NCBI RefSeq assembly: GCF_005116735.1
Contig: NZ_SWDB01000009.1
Span: 124,001-188,000 of the forward strand
Length of the DNA: 64,000 nucleotides
Reading direction: 5' to 3'
Source of the DNA: Thalassotalea mangrovi
Lineage (GTDB): Bacteria > Pseudomonadota > Gammaproteobacteria > Enterobacterales > Alteromonadaceae
Shown: piece by piece, positions 41,116 through 50,901 of the stretch
Position numbering within the stretch: the stretch's first letter is position 1
Layout: every line of letters starts with the position of its first letter
The notes under the pieces: generated by a model
What the model saw: only the letters and a program-made list of their open reading frames with translations
The model's database searches: none
Told to the model about the DNA's origin: nothing
Made by a program: the position numbers and the translations under genes

Positions 41116-43989
41116 ATGTTTAATTTTAGCAAAGTCACTCTTGCTCTGATGGCAAGTGGCGTTCTGGCGATCTCTGCGCAAACCTATGCGCAGGAAGCTG
41201 AGAACAGCACAGCTGAGACGAATGAAGATGACATTGAAGTGATTGAGGTTACTGGCTTTAAAAGCTCTTTAATCAAATCAATCAACCAAAAACGCTGGGC
41301 CGATACGGTATCCGAGCAAATATCAGCCGATGATCTCGGCGGTCTTCCTGATGTATCCATGGCCGATGCCTTAACCCGACTACCGGGTATAGCAGCGGTA
41401 CGTACTGGTGGTCAGGCAGCAGAAATTAACATTCGTGGTCTTGGCGGCGGCTTTGTTTCTTCGACGTTAAATGGTCGTGAACAAGTATCCACATCCGGTA
41501 GCCGCTCAATCGAATATGATCAGTATCCTTCTGAATTGATTTCTTCAGCCGCGGTCTACAAATCGTCAAAAGCTTCTTTAATTGAAGGGGGTGTCGCCGG
41601 TACCGTCGAACTTAAAACCGCAAGTCCACTGACCAATGAAGAACAACACACTTTCAATGTAAACCTGCGTGGCATGTATAATGACCGGGCATCGGAAGTG
41701 GCTGATGCTGAAGAATTTGGTCATCGTTTCAGTTTTTCTTACCAAGGTAAATTTCTCGAGGAAACCTTAGGCCTTTCATTAGGTTATGCCCGCCTGTACC
41801 AACCAGGTGTTGCCACCCAGTTTATCGGCTTTGCATATAATGCCGATAAAGATCTCGACTTCCTGGCAAATGATATGGATGGTCCGGCCGATGCGCCAGA
41901 AAACGAGTTTATCAGTGAAGGTTTCGAGCTACAGCATCTTGGTGGTGAGGAAACCCGAAACGGTTATATTGGTGCGATTGAATGGGCGCCAAACGATACT
42001 TTTATCGTCCGTGCCGATGCTTTCATTTCTCAATTTGATAGTGAGTCCTTTGCTCGTGGTTTTCGGGTAAAATTTGATGGTGAAACAGCGGCCATTTCCA
42101 ATCCGGTTATCGTTAATAACTCAATGATTGGCGGTACCATTAATCGTAAAAGTAAAGGCAACAACACCCGCGTTGAGCTGGTCAATGATGACAATCAGGA
42201 TTTCGATGAAGTACAAAGTTATGGCCTGAATCTCGATTGGCAAATTACCGACCAGTTAAATGCCAGCATGGATATCAGCTATTCCAGCGCCGAAAGCGAA
42301 TTTCGCAACGGTCTGCTTTGGTCGCTAGTCGCAGAAGACGCGAACGCAGAAAACCCGGTTCTCGATCAAAACGTGTCGATTTCCTACATGCTAAACGGCC
42401 TGGATCTTCCAGATGTTGGTTTTAGCCAGGAAGATGCATTTACCGACATCGATCGCGTCATGGTAAGCAAATACGGTATTTATCCATATGAGAATACCGA
42501 TGAGTTGAAAGCCTATCGCCTTGACTTTAACTATTCATTAGATAATGACTTTATCTCTTCGGTTGAGTTCGGTGTTCGTTATTCTGATCGTGACTACAGC
42601 AGTGATCGTTCGGTATACGAATATGGTGCTGACAATAACTTTTCCAGCAGTGAACCACCGCTTCGTCTGACCGAAGACATGGTTGAAGTGGTTGATTGGG
42701 AAGGTGAGTTTGGTTACTTCCCAAGCTACCTGGCCATTGATCTAGATAAGGCCCTGAACGCCTGGTTCGGTGATGATATTCCACAACCCGTGCAAACCTG
42801 GGGTGCGGATGAAGATGGTGTAATCAATAACTCCACGTCTTGGTCAGTGTTGCAAAGTGGTGAAGTGTATGAAAAAGTATTCTCCGCTTATGTGATGGCC
42901 AACCTTGATTTTGAACTTTTCGATACGCCAATTAGCGGAAATATTGGTATTCGCATGGTCGATACTGACCAAAGTGCCACGGCACTGGACAACGTTGGCG
43001 GCGTATTGGCAGCCGGCGCCCAGAATGTCATGGACGAAGTTGGCCTGGTTAATTCTAATTATGCGCCGAAAGTCATTGGTATTGAGTATACCGACTACTT
43101 GCCATCGCTTAACTTAAATGCTCGCTTGACTGACGATTCGCAATTACGTTTTGCTGCCGCAAAAGTGATGTCTCGTCCGCCAATCAATCGCTTAGCCGCC
43201 GATCGTAGCGCGACTGTGGCTGACGACGGAAAAGTGTCGGGGTCAAGTAATAACAGTCCGTTCCTGAAGCCGTTTTATGCGACTCAGTATGATCTTTCCT
43301 ACGAATACTACTTCAGCGAAACCGACGGAGCGGTTGCTGTAGCCCTGTTTTACAAGGACATTGAGTCTTTCATTCAAAACCTGACGGTTAGCAACTTTGA
43401 CTTTAAAGAAGCGGGCTTTTACGTGCCGGATACCATTGAAAATGAAACCACAGGTGTGGTCAGTGAAGTTGACCCGGTTGGTATCTACAGCACCGCCATC
43501 AATAACGAAGAAGGCGGTAATATTAAAGGTCTTGAAATCTCCTATACCCAGGTATTCTCATTCCTGCCGGAGCTATGGTCTGGTTTAGGTCTTAGCCTGA
43601 GCTACTCACACACTAAAAGTGATGTTGAGTTAGTGACTGATCTAGCTGGTGGTTCGGTTGAACAATCACTACCAGGGCTTTCAGAGAACCTGTTCACGTC
43701 GACTTTATTCTGGGAATACCAGGATTTTGAAACCCGTGTCAGTGTTCGTTATCGCGACGAATTCGTCTCTGAGCAATGGGGTGTAAACCAGCAAATCGCT
43801 AACTTCGATGAGGAAGTTATCATTGACTATCAAGCCTCTTACAACATTACCGAAAATTTTGGCGCCTTGTTCCAGGTAAACAACCTGACCGATGAGCCAA
43901 CCCAGAGTTACTTTGGTAGTAAGCAGTTTTCCGGGACGACCCAGTATTTCGGTCGCCAATTTTACTTAGGTGTTACTTACTCGTTCTAG
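41116..43989 (+). CDS. TonB-dependent receptor, probable maltodextrin/starch oligosaccharide uptake
   Basis: A 957-residue receptor of the large glycan-associated type. Signal peptide MFNFSKVTLALMASGVLAISAQTYA; TonB-box region IEVIEVTGFKSSLIKSINQK; plug with ALTRLPGIAAVRTGGQAAEI and NIRGLGGGFVSSTLNGREQ; barrel ending FYLGVTYSF with terminal Phe. The opening residues, with VTGFKSSLIKSINQKR, are typical of receptors at polysaccharide loci in Alteromonadales. It lies 52 bases before the surface pullulanase gene and carries an ATACGTAT operator, so an alpha-glucan oligosaccharide is the natural substrate. GGGGAA precedes the ATG. It probably works with an inner-membrane permease such as the one at 835-2271. 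Confidence 0.92.
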   Translation: MFNFSKVTLALMASGVLAISAQTYAQEAENSTAETNEDDIEVIEVTGFKSSLIKSINQKRWADTVSEQISADDLGGLPDVSMADALTRLPGIAAVRTGGQAAEINIRGLGGGFVSSTLNGREQVSTSGSRSIEYDQYPSELISSAAVYKSSKASLIEGGVAGTVELKTASPLTNEEQHTFNVNLRGMYNDRASEVADAEEFGHRFSFSYQGKFLEETLGLSLGYARLYQPGVATQFIGFAYNADKDLDFLANDMDGPADAPENEFISEGFELQHLGGEETRNGYIGAIEWAPNDTFIVRADAFISQFDSESFARGFRVKFDGETAAISNPVIVNNSMIGGTINRKSKGNNTRVELVNDDNQDFDEVQSYGLNLDWQITDQLNASMDISYSSAESEFRNGLLWSLVAEDANAENPVLDQNVSISYMLNGLDLPDVGFSQEDAFTDIDRVMVSKYGIYPYENTDELKAYRLDFNYSLDNDFISSVEFGVRYSDRDYSSDRSVYEYGADNNFSSSEPPLRLTEDMVEVVDWEGEFGYFPSYLAIDLDKALNAWFGDDIPQPVQTWGADEDGVINNSTSWSVLQSGEVYEKVFSAYVMANLDFELFDTPISGNIGIRMVDTDQSATALDNVGGVLAAGAQNVMDEVGLVNSNYAPKVIGIEYTDYLPSLNLNARLTDDSQLRFAAAKVMSRPPINRLAADRSATVADDGKVSGSSNNSPFLKPFYATQYDLSYEYYFSETDGAVAVALFYKDIESFIQNLTVSNFDFKEAGFYVPDTIENETTGVVSEVDPVGIYSTAINNEEGGNIKGLEISYTQVFSFLPELWSGLGLSLSYSHTKSDVELVTDLAGGSVEQSLPGLSENLFTSTLFWEYQDFETRVSVRYRDEFVSEQWGVNQQIANFDEEVIIDYQASYNITENFGALFQVNNLTDEPTQSYFGSKQFSGTTQYFGRQFYLGVTYSF

Positions 43990-44041
43990 CCACAGGCTAA
44001 ATCGAAAACCCTAAGTAACGATTGAATAAGGAATAATAAGA

Positions 44042-47000
44042 ATGAAAACGACAAAAAACCTAGCAAATTTGCTGATTGTCGCCTTGGTATCGCTATTTCT
44101 TACCGCCTGTGGCGGTGAGAGTGATATTAAGTCAGGGGAGTCCCTGTTAACCTGTAATGTACCTATGGTACCTGATGCCAGCGGCACATCTTGTGTGGCG
44201 CCTGAGCCGATTCAATGTCCGGTACCAACGGTTCCGGATGCTCTAAACGAAACCTGTGTGGTTGGTGTCGATCCGAATGCGCCAGCGCCAGTTTACTTCC
44301 CGGCAGAAAATGAAGCCGTGCTTTATTTTAACCTGGGCACCGATGATGAAAGTGCCTACGAAGGTTACCGCCTGCATACCTGGAATACCGATCAGTGTGA
44401 TGCTTATGCACCACCGCATGATGAATCCGATTGGGCGAATGGCCACAATTATGCTGGCATTGATCCAACCTACGGTGCGTATTACATCCTTAACCTGAAA
44501 GAAGGTTATACCGAATGTGGTAATTTCATCGTTCATATCGGTACTGATGATGCGGGTAAAGCTCTCGGTAGCGGTGATTTCCAGATGCCGTTGCGTCAGG
44601 ACGACCCTACCTATGCACGGATGAACTTCACCTTTAATGGTGAACCTTCTGTGTTTGAGTACCCAGTAGTATCTTTAGGTGAACAACCGGTTAAAGCCGC
44701 AGACTTTGCTGCCCACTGGATAGATACCAATACCCTGGTATGGAACTCAGATGCAGACATTAGTAGTGTCAAACTGCACTATTCAGCCAGTGCCGGCATC
44801 GAAGCTGATGAAAATGATGTATTCAATGGCTCAACCCTGGAGCTAGGCTTTGTCGATTTAACCGACGAACAAAAAGCCTTTGCGCCGAAAGTGGCAGACT
44901 GGCCAGCCTACCAGGGTAACTGGACGGCAGAAGAAGCGAAATCGGTATTAAAAGGTCAGTTAGTACTCGTCGGTTATGATAGCGACGACAAAGCTGTAGC
45001 CGCCAGCAATGTGCAGGCCGATAAGGTTCTTGATTATCTGTACACCATGGGCGAAATGGATGCCGATGAAGCGCAGTTAGGCCTGAACTACGACAATGGC
45101 ATGATCGATGTTGCGCTTTGGGCACCGACTGCTCAAAACGTTGTGCTGAAAGTCTATGATGCCAACAAGGTAGAAACTGGCAGCTATCCAATGAGCGAAG
45201 ATACGATGACAGGTATCTGGAGCTACAGTGCTGACTTAGCCATGGATCGCGCTTTTTATCAGTTTGAAATCACCGTTTATCACCCACAAAACCAGATGGT
45301 CGAAACCTTATTGGTAACTGACCCGTATTCGGTAAGCTTATCGACTAACGGTGTGTTTTCTCAGTTTGTGAATCTGGAAGATTCAGATTTGTATCCTGAC
45401 GGTTGGATTGAGCAATCCATTCCCACCATAGCCGACATTGAAGATGCGGTAATTTATGAAGCTCACATCCGTGATTTCAGTGCCATGGACCAATCGGTTT
45501 CTGAAGAAAACCGTGGTAAGTACCTGGCTTTCGCTGAAATGGATAGCGCGCCGGTCATGCACCTGAAAAAACTTGCGGAGAGTGGGTTAACGCATTTCCA
45601 CATTCTTCCTGCCAATGACATTGCGTCGATTAATGAAGATCCAGAGCGTATTGTTGATTTAACCGATACGGTTGCTGATCTTTGTGCATTAAAAGCGGAT
45701 GCACCGGTTTGTGGCGTGGAAGACAACAATGCATCACTGCAGTCTGTTTTAGAAAACTACAGTCCCTATACTAACGATGCCGCTGACCTGATGAACGTGT
45801 TGCGTGAATTTGATAGCTTCAACTGGGGTTATGATCCTAAGCACTTCAATGTACCTGATGGTATTTATGCTTCCGATGCAGACGGTGTAGCGCGTATCAA
45901 AGAAATGCGTACGATGATTCAGTCTCTGCACGAAGTTGGTCTGCGGGTCGTCCTTGATGTCGTTTACAACCACACTAATTCTTCAGGCCTCTGGGATAAT
46001 TCGGTGTTCGATAAAATCGTCCCGGGTTATTACCACAGCCGCGATCTGGTATCAGGTACGGTCATTCAGTCGACCTGTTGTAATGATACGGCACTTGAGC
46101 ACCGTATGATGGACAAGTTCATGGTAGATTCACTGCTGCTTTGGACGGAACAATATAAGTACGATGGCTTCCGCTTTGACATTATGAGTCATGGTTCTAA
46201 GCAACAAATGCTTGCCGCTCGTGATGCCGTCCGGGAAATCGATGAAGACAATTATTTCTACGGTGAAGGCTGGACTCGAGACGATCGTGGTTTTGAGCAG
46301 GCGAACCAGTTCAATATGGCTGGTACCGAAATATCTACCTTTAACGACCGCATCCGCGAAGGTATCCGCACAGGTGAAATCTTCTCAAACATTGATTATG
46401 AGGATGGTCCTTTCATCAAGCAGGATATTGTTAAACTTGGTATGGCCGGTTCATTAGCCGACTATGTGTTAAAAAGCTACAACGGTGTTGATGCGACGGG
46501 TAGTGCCTATAACCCGGGTATGTACGCAAAAGACCCTGCAGATGTTATTAACTATGTCTCCAAGCATGATAATGAATCACTTTGGGATCAATTGCAGTTT
46601 GTATTGCCGTTCTCTATGAGCATGGACGAGCGAGTGCGTGCTCAAAACGTATCACAGTCGATTATTCTGCTTTCGCAAGGCGTTCCGTTCCTGCAAATGG
46701 GCGGCGATTTCTTGCGGTCTAAATCACTTGATCGCAATACCTATGACGCTGGCGATTGGCACAACAAAGTCGACTTTGATTTCTACGGCAACAATTTTAA
46801 TGTTGGTCTGCCGTTAGATAAAGGTGGTCGTAATGACGATACTTTAGTCTCTTTAGCATCAAACCCCATGGCCCAGGTCGGCATGCATGAAATCAGCTTT
46901 GCCAGCAATGTCTTCAATGAATTTCTGCAGATTCGCCAGTCCAGTAAGCTGTTCCGTTTAACGAACGCTGATGACATTATTAACCGTGTTGGTTTCCACA

Positions 47001-48331
47001 ATATTGGCAAGCGTCAGACTCAGGGACTAATCGTGATGAGTATTGACGATGGTACTGGTTTTACCGACCTTGACCCAATGCATGATGCAGTCGTCGTTGT
47101 TGTTAACACAAGTAACATGGAGCACTCTCATTCAGTAGCAACGGCGTCTGGTTTTACGCTGCATAGTGTGCAACAGAATTCTGTTGATGGTGTGGTTTCC
47201 GGTGCAAGTTTTACTTCGGGCGAAGGCGAAGGTACTTTTACCGTGCCAGCACTGAGCACTGCGGTATTTGTAAAACTTCAGGGCGAGATGCAAGGCGAAG
47301 GGCTATCAGCATTCGCGACCGCAGGTGCGCCTGATGTTGTCCCTTATGGCGATACCACTGTCCTGGTCCGAGGCGACATGAATGGGTGGGGTGAAACTGA
47401 TGCAATGACGTATCAGGGTAACGGCGTTTACTCGGTGGATATCGATTTAGCGGCAGGTGAATACAACTTCAAAGTCGCTTCAGGAGACTGGTCTACGGTT
47501 AACCTTGGTGCGCCAAATGGTGATTCGGTTATGTTAAATACCGATCTGGTACTGGTGCCGGGTAGCAACGACAATCTGAAGATCACCATTACCGAAGAGA
47601 CTCGTTACACCTTCTCTATCGACGCAACGAATACGTCGGCGCCGATACTAAGCGTCACTTATGAAGAGCCATTCTATGGTACAACGGTATTCCTACGCGG
47701 TGATATGAATGGTTGGGGTGAAACCACTCCATTCACCTATATCGGTGATGGTAAATACGCATTAACTACCACTATTGAAGCCGGTGATAAGTACTTTAAA
47801 GTAGCTTCTGCCGATTGGGCAACCGTAAACATGGGCGCGCCATTTGATGATACTGAGGTATTTGAGCGTGAAGAACAGCTTTTGGTGCCGGGTTCAAATG
47901 ACAACCTGCACATGGTATTTGCCGATGGTGAATACACCTTCATCTTTGATGCGTCTAACCAACAAGAACCGATCCTGTCTGTATACAGTGCCAAAATGTT
48001 TGGTGAAACTACAGTGTATGTAAAAGGGAGTATGAATGGTTGGTCCGAAAACGATGCCATGACATACATTGGCAACAGCACATACACGCTAACCTTGTCT
48101 TTGGATGCACAGAGTTATGAATTCAAAGTTGCTTCTCAAGACTGGTCAACGGTTAACTTAGGTGCCACCTCTGGTGACGATGCCGATGTTTTCCTGAGTA
48201 CTCCAGAAGCCCTGGTTCAGGATTCGCAAACAAACTTCAAGATTGATATTAGTGAAGCTGGCGATTACCTGTTCACGGTAACCGGTCCGGACCCGCTAAA
48301 TTCGACCCTGACTGTGACTAAGGTTATGTAA
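44042..48331 (+). CDS. Surface pullulanase-type GH13 lipoprotein with three C-terminal repeats
   Basis: A 1429-residue lipoprotein (LVSLFLTAC, Cys23, Gly at +2: outer membrane). Order: a short Cys-rich spacer with a duplicated VPMVPDA/VPTVPDA motif; a CBM41-like domain from ~residue 93 (AVLYFNLGTDDESAYEGYRL); an N2 region; a CBM48-like domain (~350: YDNGMIDVALWAPTAQNVVL); the GH13 barrel with Asp713 (YDGFRFDIMSH), Glu742 (YFYGEGW) and Asp843 (VSKHDNES); a C-terminal beta domain; then three ~110-residue repeats at 1104-1213, 1214-1322 and 1323-1429, each opening with a G-x-MNGW motif and containing KVAS-DW-TVN. The repeats are probably glucan-binding. It should debranch starch, pullulan or glycogen at the surface. 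Confidence 0.93.
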   Translation: MKTTKNLANLLIVALVSLFLTACGGESDIKSGESLLTCNVPMVPDASGTSCVAPEPIQCPVPTVPDALNETCVVGVDPNAPAPVYFPAENEAVLYFNLGTDDESAYEGYRLHTWNTDQCDAYAPPHDESDWANGHNYAGIDPTYGAYYILNLKEGYTECGNFIVHIGTDDAGKALGSGDFQMPLRQDDPTYARMNFTFNGEPSVFEYPVVSLGEQPVKAADFAAHWIDTNTLVWNSDADISSVKLHYSASAGIEADENDVFNGSTLELGFVDLTDEQKAFAPKVADWPAYQGNWTAEEAKSVLKGQLVLVGYDSDDKAVAASNVQADKVLDYLYTMGEMDADEAQLGLNYDNGMIDVALWAPTAQNVVLKVYDANKVETGSYPMSEDTMTGIWSYSADLAMDRAFYQFEITVYHPQNQMVETLLVTDPYSVSLSTNGVFSQFVNLEDSDLYPDGWIEQSIPTIADIEDAVIYEAHIRDFSAMDQSVSEENRGKYLAFAEMDSAPVMHLKKLAESGLTHFHILPANDIASINEDPERIVDLTDTVADLCALKADAPVCGVEDNNASLQSVLENYSPYTNDAADLMNVLREFDSFNWGYDPKHFNVPDGIYASDADGVARIKEMRTMIQSLHEVGLRVVLDVVYNHTNSSGLWDNSVFDKIVPGYYHSRDLVSGTVIQSTCCNDTALEHRMMDKFMVDSLLLWTEQYKYDGFRFDIMSHGSKQQMLAARDAVREIDEDNYFYGEGWTRDDRGFEQANQFNMAGTEISTFNDRIREGIRTGEIFSNIDYEDGPFIKQDIVKLGMAGSLADYVLKSYNGVDATGSAYNPGMYAKDPADVINYVSKHDNESLWDQLQFVLPFSMSMDERVRAQNVSQSIILLSQGVPFLQMGGDFLRSKSLDRNTYDAGDWHNKVDFDFYGNNFNVGLPLDKGGRNDDTLVSLASNPMAQVGMHEISFASNVFNEFLQIRQSSKLFRLTNADDIINRVGFHNIGKRQTQGLIVMSIDDGTGFTDLDPMHDAVVVVVNTSNMEHSHSVATASGFTLHSVQQNSVDGVVSGASFTSGEGEGTFTVPALSTAVFVKLQGEMQGEGLSAFATAGAPDVVPYGDTTVLVRGDMNGWGETDAMTYQGNGVYSVDIDLAAGEYNFKVASGDWSTVNLGAPNGDSVMLNTDLVLVPGSNDNLKITITEETRYTFSIDATNTSAPILSVTYEEPFYGTTVFLRGDMNGWGETTPFTYIGDGKYALTTTIEAGDKYFKVASADWATVNMGAPFDDTEVFEREEQLLVPGSNDNLHMVFADGEYTFIFDASNQQEPILSVYSAKMFGETTVYVKGSMNGWSENDAMTYIGNSTYTLTLSLDAQSYEFKVASQDWSTVNLGATSGDDADVFLSTPEALVQDSQTNFKIDISEAGDYLFTVTGPDPLNSTLTVTKVM

Positions 48332-48357
48332 TAACCTTAGCTGCTAACTAAATGTAC

Positions 48358-48381
48358 AAAACGCCCGCAAGGGCGTTTTTT
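48358..48381 (+). terminator. Intrinsic terminator after pullulanase gene
   Basis: AAAACGCCC and GGGCGTTTT pair around GCAA, followed by further T residues. It lies 26 bases past the stop, and the modular repeat begins right at its T-run. Confidence 0.93.
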
Positions 48382-48432
48382 ATTACAGGGATGTAAGTAT
48401 GCCCGGTGAGCAGGACGCGGTACGGGTATGAA

Positions 48433-48520
48433 CATGGACGTGCTTAGTCGAGATATAGTCATCCCTGATATCTCGACATTCCATAAATCCCTTTATATCT
48501 CCTCCCGCACCATGGATGGT
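48433..48520 (+). repeat. 88-bp direct repeat, unit 1
   Basis: Differs from unit 2 at one base (C versus A in CTCCTCCCG-C/A-ACC). It contains a 10-bp stem GTCGAGATAT/ATATCTCGAC (48447-48456 with 48468-48477) around an 11-base loop. Confidence 0.9.
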
Positions 48521-48540
48521 AGCAAGGGAGGGTTTGCTTT

Positions 48541-48628
48541 CATGGACGTGCTTAGTCGAGATATAGTCATCCCTGATATCTCGACATTCCATAAATCCCT
48601 TTATATCTCCTCCCGAACCATGGATGGT
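48541..48628 (+). repeat. 88-bp direct repeat, unit 2
   Basis: Second unit, 108 bp after the first, with the same 10-bp stem at 48555-48564 and 48576-48585. The 20-bp spacer between units is GGGAGGG-rich. Confidence 0.9.
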
Positions 48629-48766
48629 TGCATACAAGGAAGTATGTATATCGAATGTGTCGGTCGTTACATGGACGTAATTTATTAGAGCAATGCAGGG
48701 GCAATTGCCGAGAACTGACAATCGATTCTGTTTTTGATGAGCAGGACGCTGTACGGGTTTGCACAT

Positions 48767-48946
48767 GGAGTTATTAACTCCCTCAGCACATATCGTAAAC
48801 GATACTCCTAGCACGTGACGGAATACGTCACTCCGAGCACGCTGATGTCATCAGCTCCGAGCACACGCTGTTCCGAGCAAAAAGCGAAATCCCTTGAGTC
48901 ATTCCCTGCCACGACAGGGAATCTCAGCCAAGGGACGAACGTCCCT
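48767..48946. repeat. Array of short hairpins with conserved spacers
   Basis: Consecutive small palindromes with different sequences: 48767-48781 (GGAGTTA/TAACTCC), 48791-48804 (TATCGT/ACGATA), 48815-48831 (GTGACG/CGTCAC), 48841-48855 (GCTGATG/CATCAGC), 48901-48922 (ATTCCCTG/CAGGGAAT) and 48931-48946 (AGGGACG/CGTCCCT). Those from the second to the fourth are separated by CTCCTAGCAC or TCCGAGCAC, and another TCCGAGCAC follows the fourth. Loops are one to six bases. Confidence 0.8.
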
Positions 48947-49024
48947 GTTATGCCAACCAGAATCATACGCTACCCCGTTTACATCCTTTTAAGTTAGAGA
49001 CTGAAATAAATACAACCACAGCAC

Positions 49025-49060
49025 ACGTCAGGAGATCCCGAATCAAGTTCGGGATGACGT
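49025..49060. repeat. REP-like palindrome (TCCCGAATCAAGTTCGGGA type)
   Basis: ATCCCGAA and TTCGGGAT pair around a 5-base loop, with outer ACGTC/GACGT arms. Very similar palindromes are common between genes in many proteobacterial genomes. Confidence 0.7.
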
Positions 49061-49154
49061 TTGACATTAAAGAGAAAACGGGAATCAAAAGGCTGAAGAA
49101 CAGCCATCGAATCAGGCAGAAAAATACACCAGCATAACTGGGGCAGGGAATGCC

Positions 49155-49403
49155 TCAACCATTATCAGACTTTTGTTTTTTGCGCTCTTGTTCACGCTTT
49201 ACCAGTAAAAAGGTCAGATACATCTTGGTAGGAAGAGAAAAGATCAGCCCCAAAGCGATACAGGCGGCGCCTAACACCATACCTGCGACACCCATTTTTT
49301 CCGGCAGGTAAAATACGTGAAGCATGGAATAACCGGTCACCAATAAAAAAAGCCCAATGCCGATAGCAATTTTTAACAGGGTTATTAATTTTGCTTCAGT
49401 CAT
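49155..49403 (-). CDS. Small two-helix membrane protein of unknown function
   Basis: An 82-residue protein with two hydrophobic helices (IAIGIGLFLLVTGYSMLHVFYL and VAGMVLGAACIALGLIFSLP), then a basic tail KREQERKKQKS. It starts 25 bases after the glmU stop on the same strand, so it is probably co-transcribed with glmU. No family is recognised. The basic C-terminus suggests it stays in the cytoplasm. Confidence 0.72.
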   Translation of the reverse strand: MTEAKLITLLKIAIGIGLFLLVTGYSMLHVFYLPEKMGVAGMVLGAACIALGLIFSLPTKMYLTFLLVKREQERKKQKSDNG

Positions 49404-49428
49404 TGGGCTGTCTCTGATTAATTAACGG

Positions 49429-50787
49429 TTATTTTTTAGCTGGGCGTTTCCAACCACTAATATTCCGCTGCTTGCCACGGGCTACCGCCAGGCTATCATC
49501 TTCCACATCTTTAACAATTACCGAACCAGCTGCTGTCGTGGCCATATTGCCAATCGTCACCGGCGCCACCAGGGATGCATTAGAGCCGATAAAGGCGTTA
49601 TCACCGATAATAGTTTGGGATTTGTTAACACCATCATAGTTACAGGTAATAGTGCCAGCGCCAATATTCGCTTTACTGCCAACAATAGTGTCACCCAAAT
49701 AAGTTAAATGGCCAGCTTTCGAACCTGGTCCTAAAGTCGACTTTTTCATTTCCACGAAATTGCCAACATGCGCATCTTCTTTTAATACCGAACCTGGGCG
49801 GATACGTGCAAATGGACCGACACTGGATTTATTTTCCAGAACCGCATCTTCGATAATGGTATTAGGTTTTACCACAACGTCGTCGCCGATCTGACAGTTT
49901 TTCAAGATACAGTTAGCACCGATCTCAACGTTATTACCAAGGGAAACGTCACCTTCAAAAATACAGTTGATATCGATTTTAACTTCTTCACCAATCGACA
50001 ATTCACCGCGGATATCAATGCGCGCCGGATCGCGTAAACTGGCACCGGCAATCATTAACTGTTCAGCGCGTCGTGCCTGGTAGGCTCGCTCCAGCGTGGC
50101 CAGTTGCATACGATTATTCGCACCTTCTACTTCAATGGCAGTATCTGGATGGGCGGTGTGGATGGTTTTACCTTCACCATGAGCCATAGCGATAATGTCA
50201 GTCAGGTAATATTCACCCTGAGCATTGTCATTGGATAGATTGCCTAACCAACGTTTTAAGTCACCACCATTAGCCAGCAGGATGCCGGTATTCACTTCGG
50301 TAATCTGCAGCTGCTCAGCGTTCGCATCTTTTTGTTCTACAATGCCAACAACCTTGCCATTATCGCGAACAATTCTACCGTAACCAGTCGGATCGCTTAA
50401 CTCTACGGTTAGCAGCGCCATCGAATTGTCCTGTTTGGCCGCTAACAAACGCTCTAACGTTGATACCTGGGTTAACGGCACATCACCGTAAAGAACCAAC
50501 ACGTCTTCATTGTCTTTGATGTATTCCCGAGCCTGATCGACTGCATGCCCAGTACCCAGTTGCTCAGCCTGTTCAACAAAGGTTAAGTCATCGCCTTTGA
50601 CCGCTTCTTTTAATAACTCGCCACCAAAGCCATAAACCAGATTAATTTGTTGCGCATCTAATGCTCGGGCAGAATCGATAACATGCTCAACCATGGATTT
50701 GTGAGCAACAGGGTGGAGAACTTTGGGAAGTTTTGAACGCATACGAGTACCTTTACCCGCAGCAAGAATAACGACAGAAAGTGACAT
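49429..50787 (-). CDS. glmU: Bifunctional GlcN-1-P acetyltransferase / GlcNAc-1-P uridyltransferase
   Basis: A 452-residue enzyme making UDP-GlcNAc for peptidoglycan and lipopolysaccharide. The N-terminal pyrophosphorylase domain carries [18 protein letters not shown] (residues 8-25). The C-terminal left-handed beta-helix has hexapeptide repeats and the acetyltransferase segment [20 protein letters not shown]. Length and both domains match E. coli GlmU. In many gammaproteobacteria glmU directly follows atpC; here the same order and strand is kept, but two aspartyl-protease genes and a repeat element lie between them. Confidence 0.97.
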   Translation of the reverse strand: MSLSVVILAAGKGTRMRSKLPKVLHPVAHKSMVEHVIDSARALDAQQINLVYGFGGELLKEAVKGDDLTFVEQAEQLGTGHAVDQAREYIKDNEDVLVLYGDVPLTQVSTLERLLAAKQDNSMALLTVELSDPTGYGRIVRDNGKVVGIVEQKDANAEQLQITEVNTGILLANGGDLKRWLGNLSNDNAQGEYYLTDIIAMAHGEGKTIHTAHPDTAIEVEGANNRMQLATLERAYQARRAEQLMIAGASLRDPARIDIRGELSIGEEVKIDINCIFEGDVSLGNNVEIGANCILKNCQIGDDVVVKPNTIIEDAVLENKSSVGPFARIRPGSVLKEDAHVGNFVEMKKSTLGPGSKAGHLTYLGDTIVGSKANIGAGTITCNYDGVNKSQTIIGDNAFIGSNASLVAPVTIGNMATTAAGSVIVKDVEDDSLAVARGKQRNISGWKRPAKK

Positions 50788-50901
50788 AGCTTTTCCATTA
50801 ACTTTTACATTGGCTTTATTTTACGTGTATTTCCCGATAAATTGAATGGTAATCATACGAGTTCCAAACCAATCAATTTAATTAATAATAAAGGGAATTT
50901 T

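Larger units (their letters stand above)
48382..48688 (+). repeat. Modular intergenic repeat, copy A (long form)
   Basis: Starts ATTACAGGGATGTAAGTATG straight after the pullulanase terminator. It contains the GAGCAGGACGCGGTACGGGT block, then blocks each opening CATGGACG or CATGGATG at 48433, 48511, 48541, 48619 and 48670. The GTATGTATATCGAATGTG block precedes the last one. All but the hairpin-bearing CATGGACG blocks reappear, in other order or number, at 52948-53102; the two ends also appear at 17294-17360. The sense strand has an open frame of 86 codons (48428-48688), but block spacing is not a multiple of three in the other copies, so it is unlikely to be coding. Confidence 0.8.

Noticed and set aside
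48433-48628. Possible CRISPR array
   Set aside because: Only two 88-bp units with a 20-bp gap and no cas genes; unit length and structure do not fit CRISPR.
48383-48814. 143-codon minus-strand frame and 86-codon plus-strand frame (48428-48688) with internal peptide repeats
   Set aside because: Both lie wholly in the modular repeat and hairpin array. Block spacing is a multiple of three in this copy but not in the copy at 52948-53102 (25, 29 and 47 bases), and no ribosome-binding site or family sign is present.
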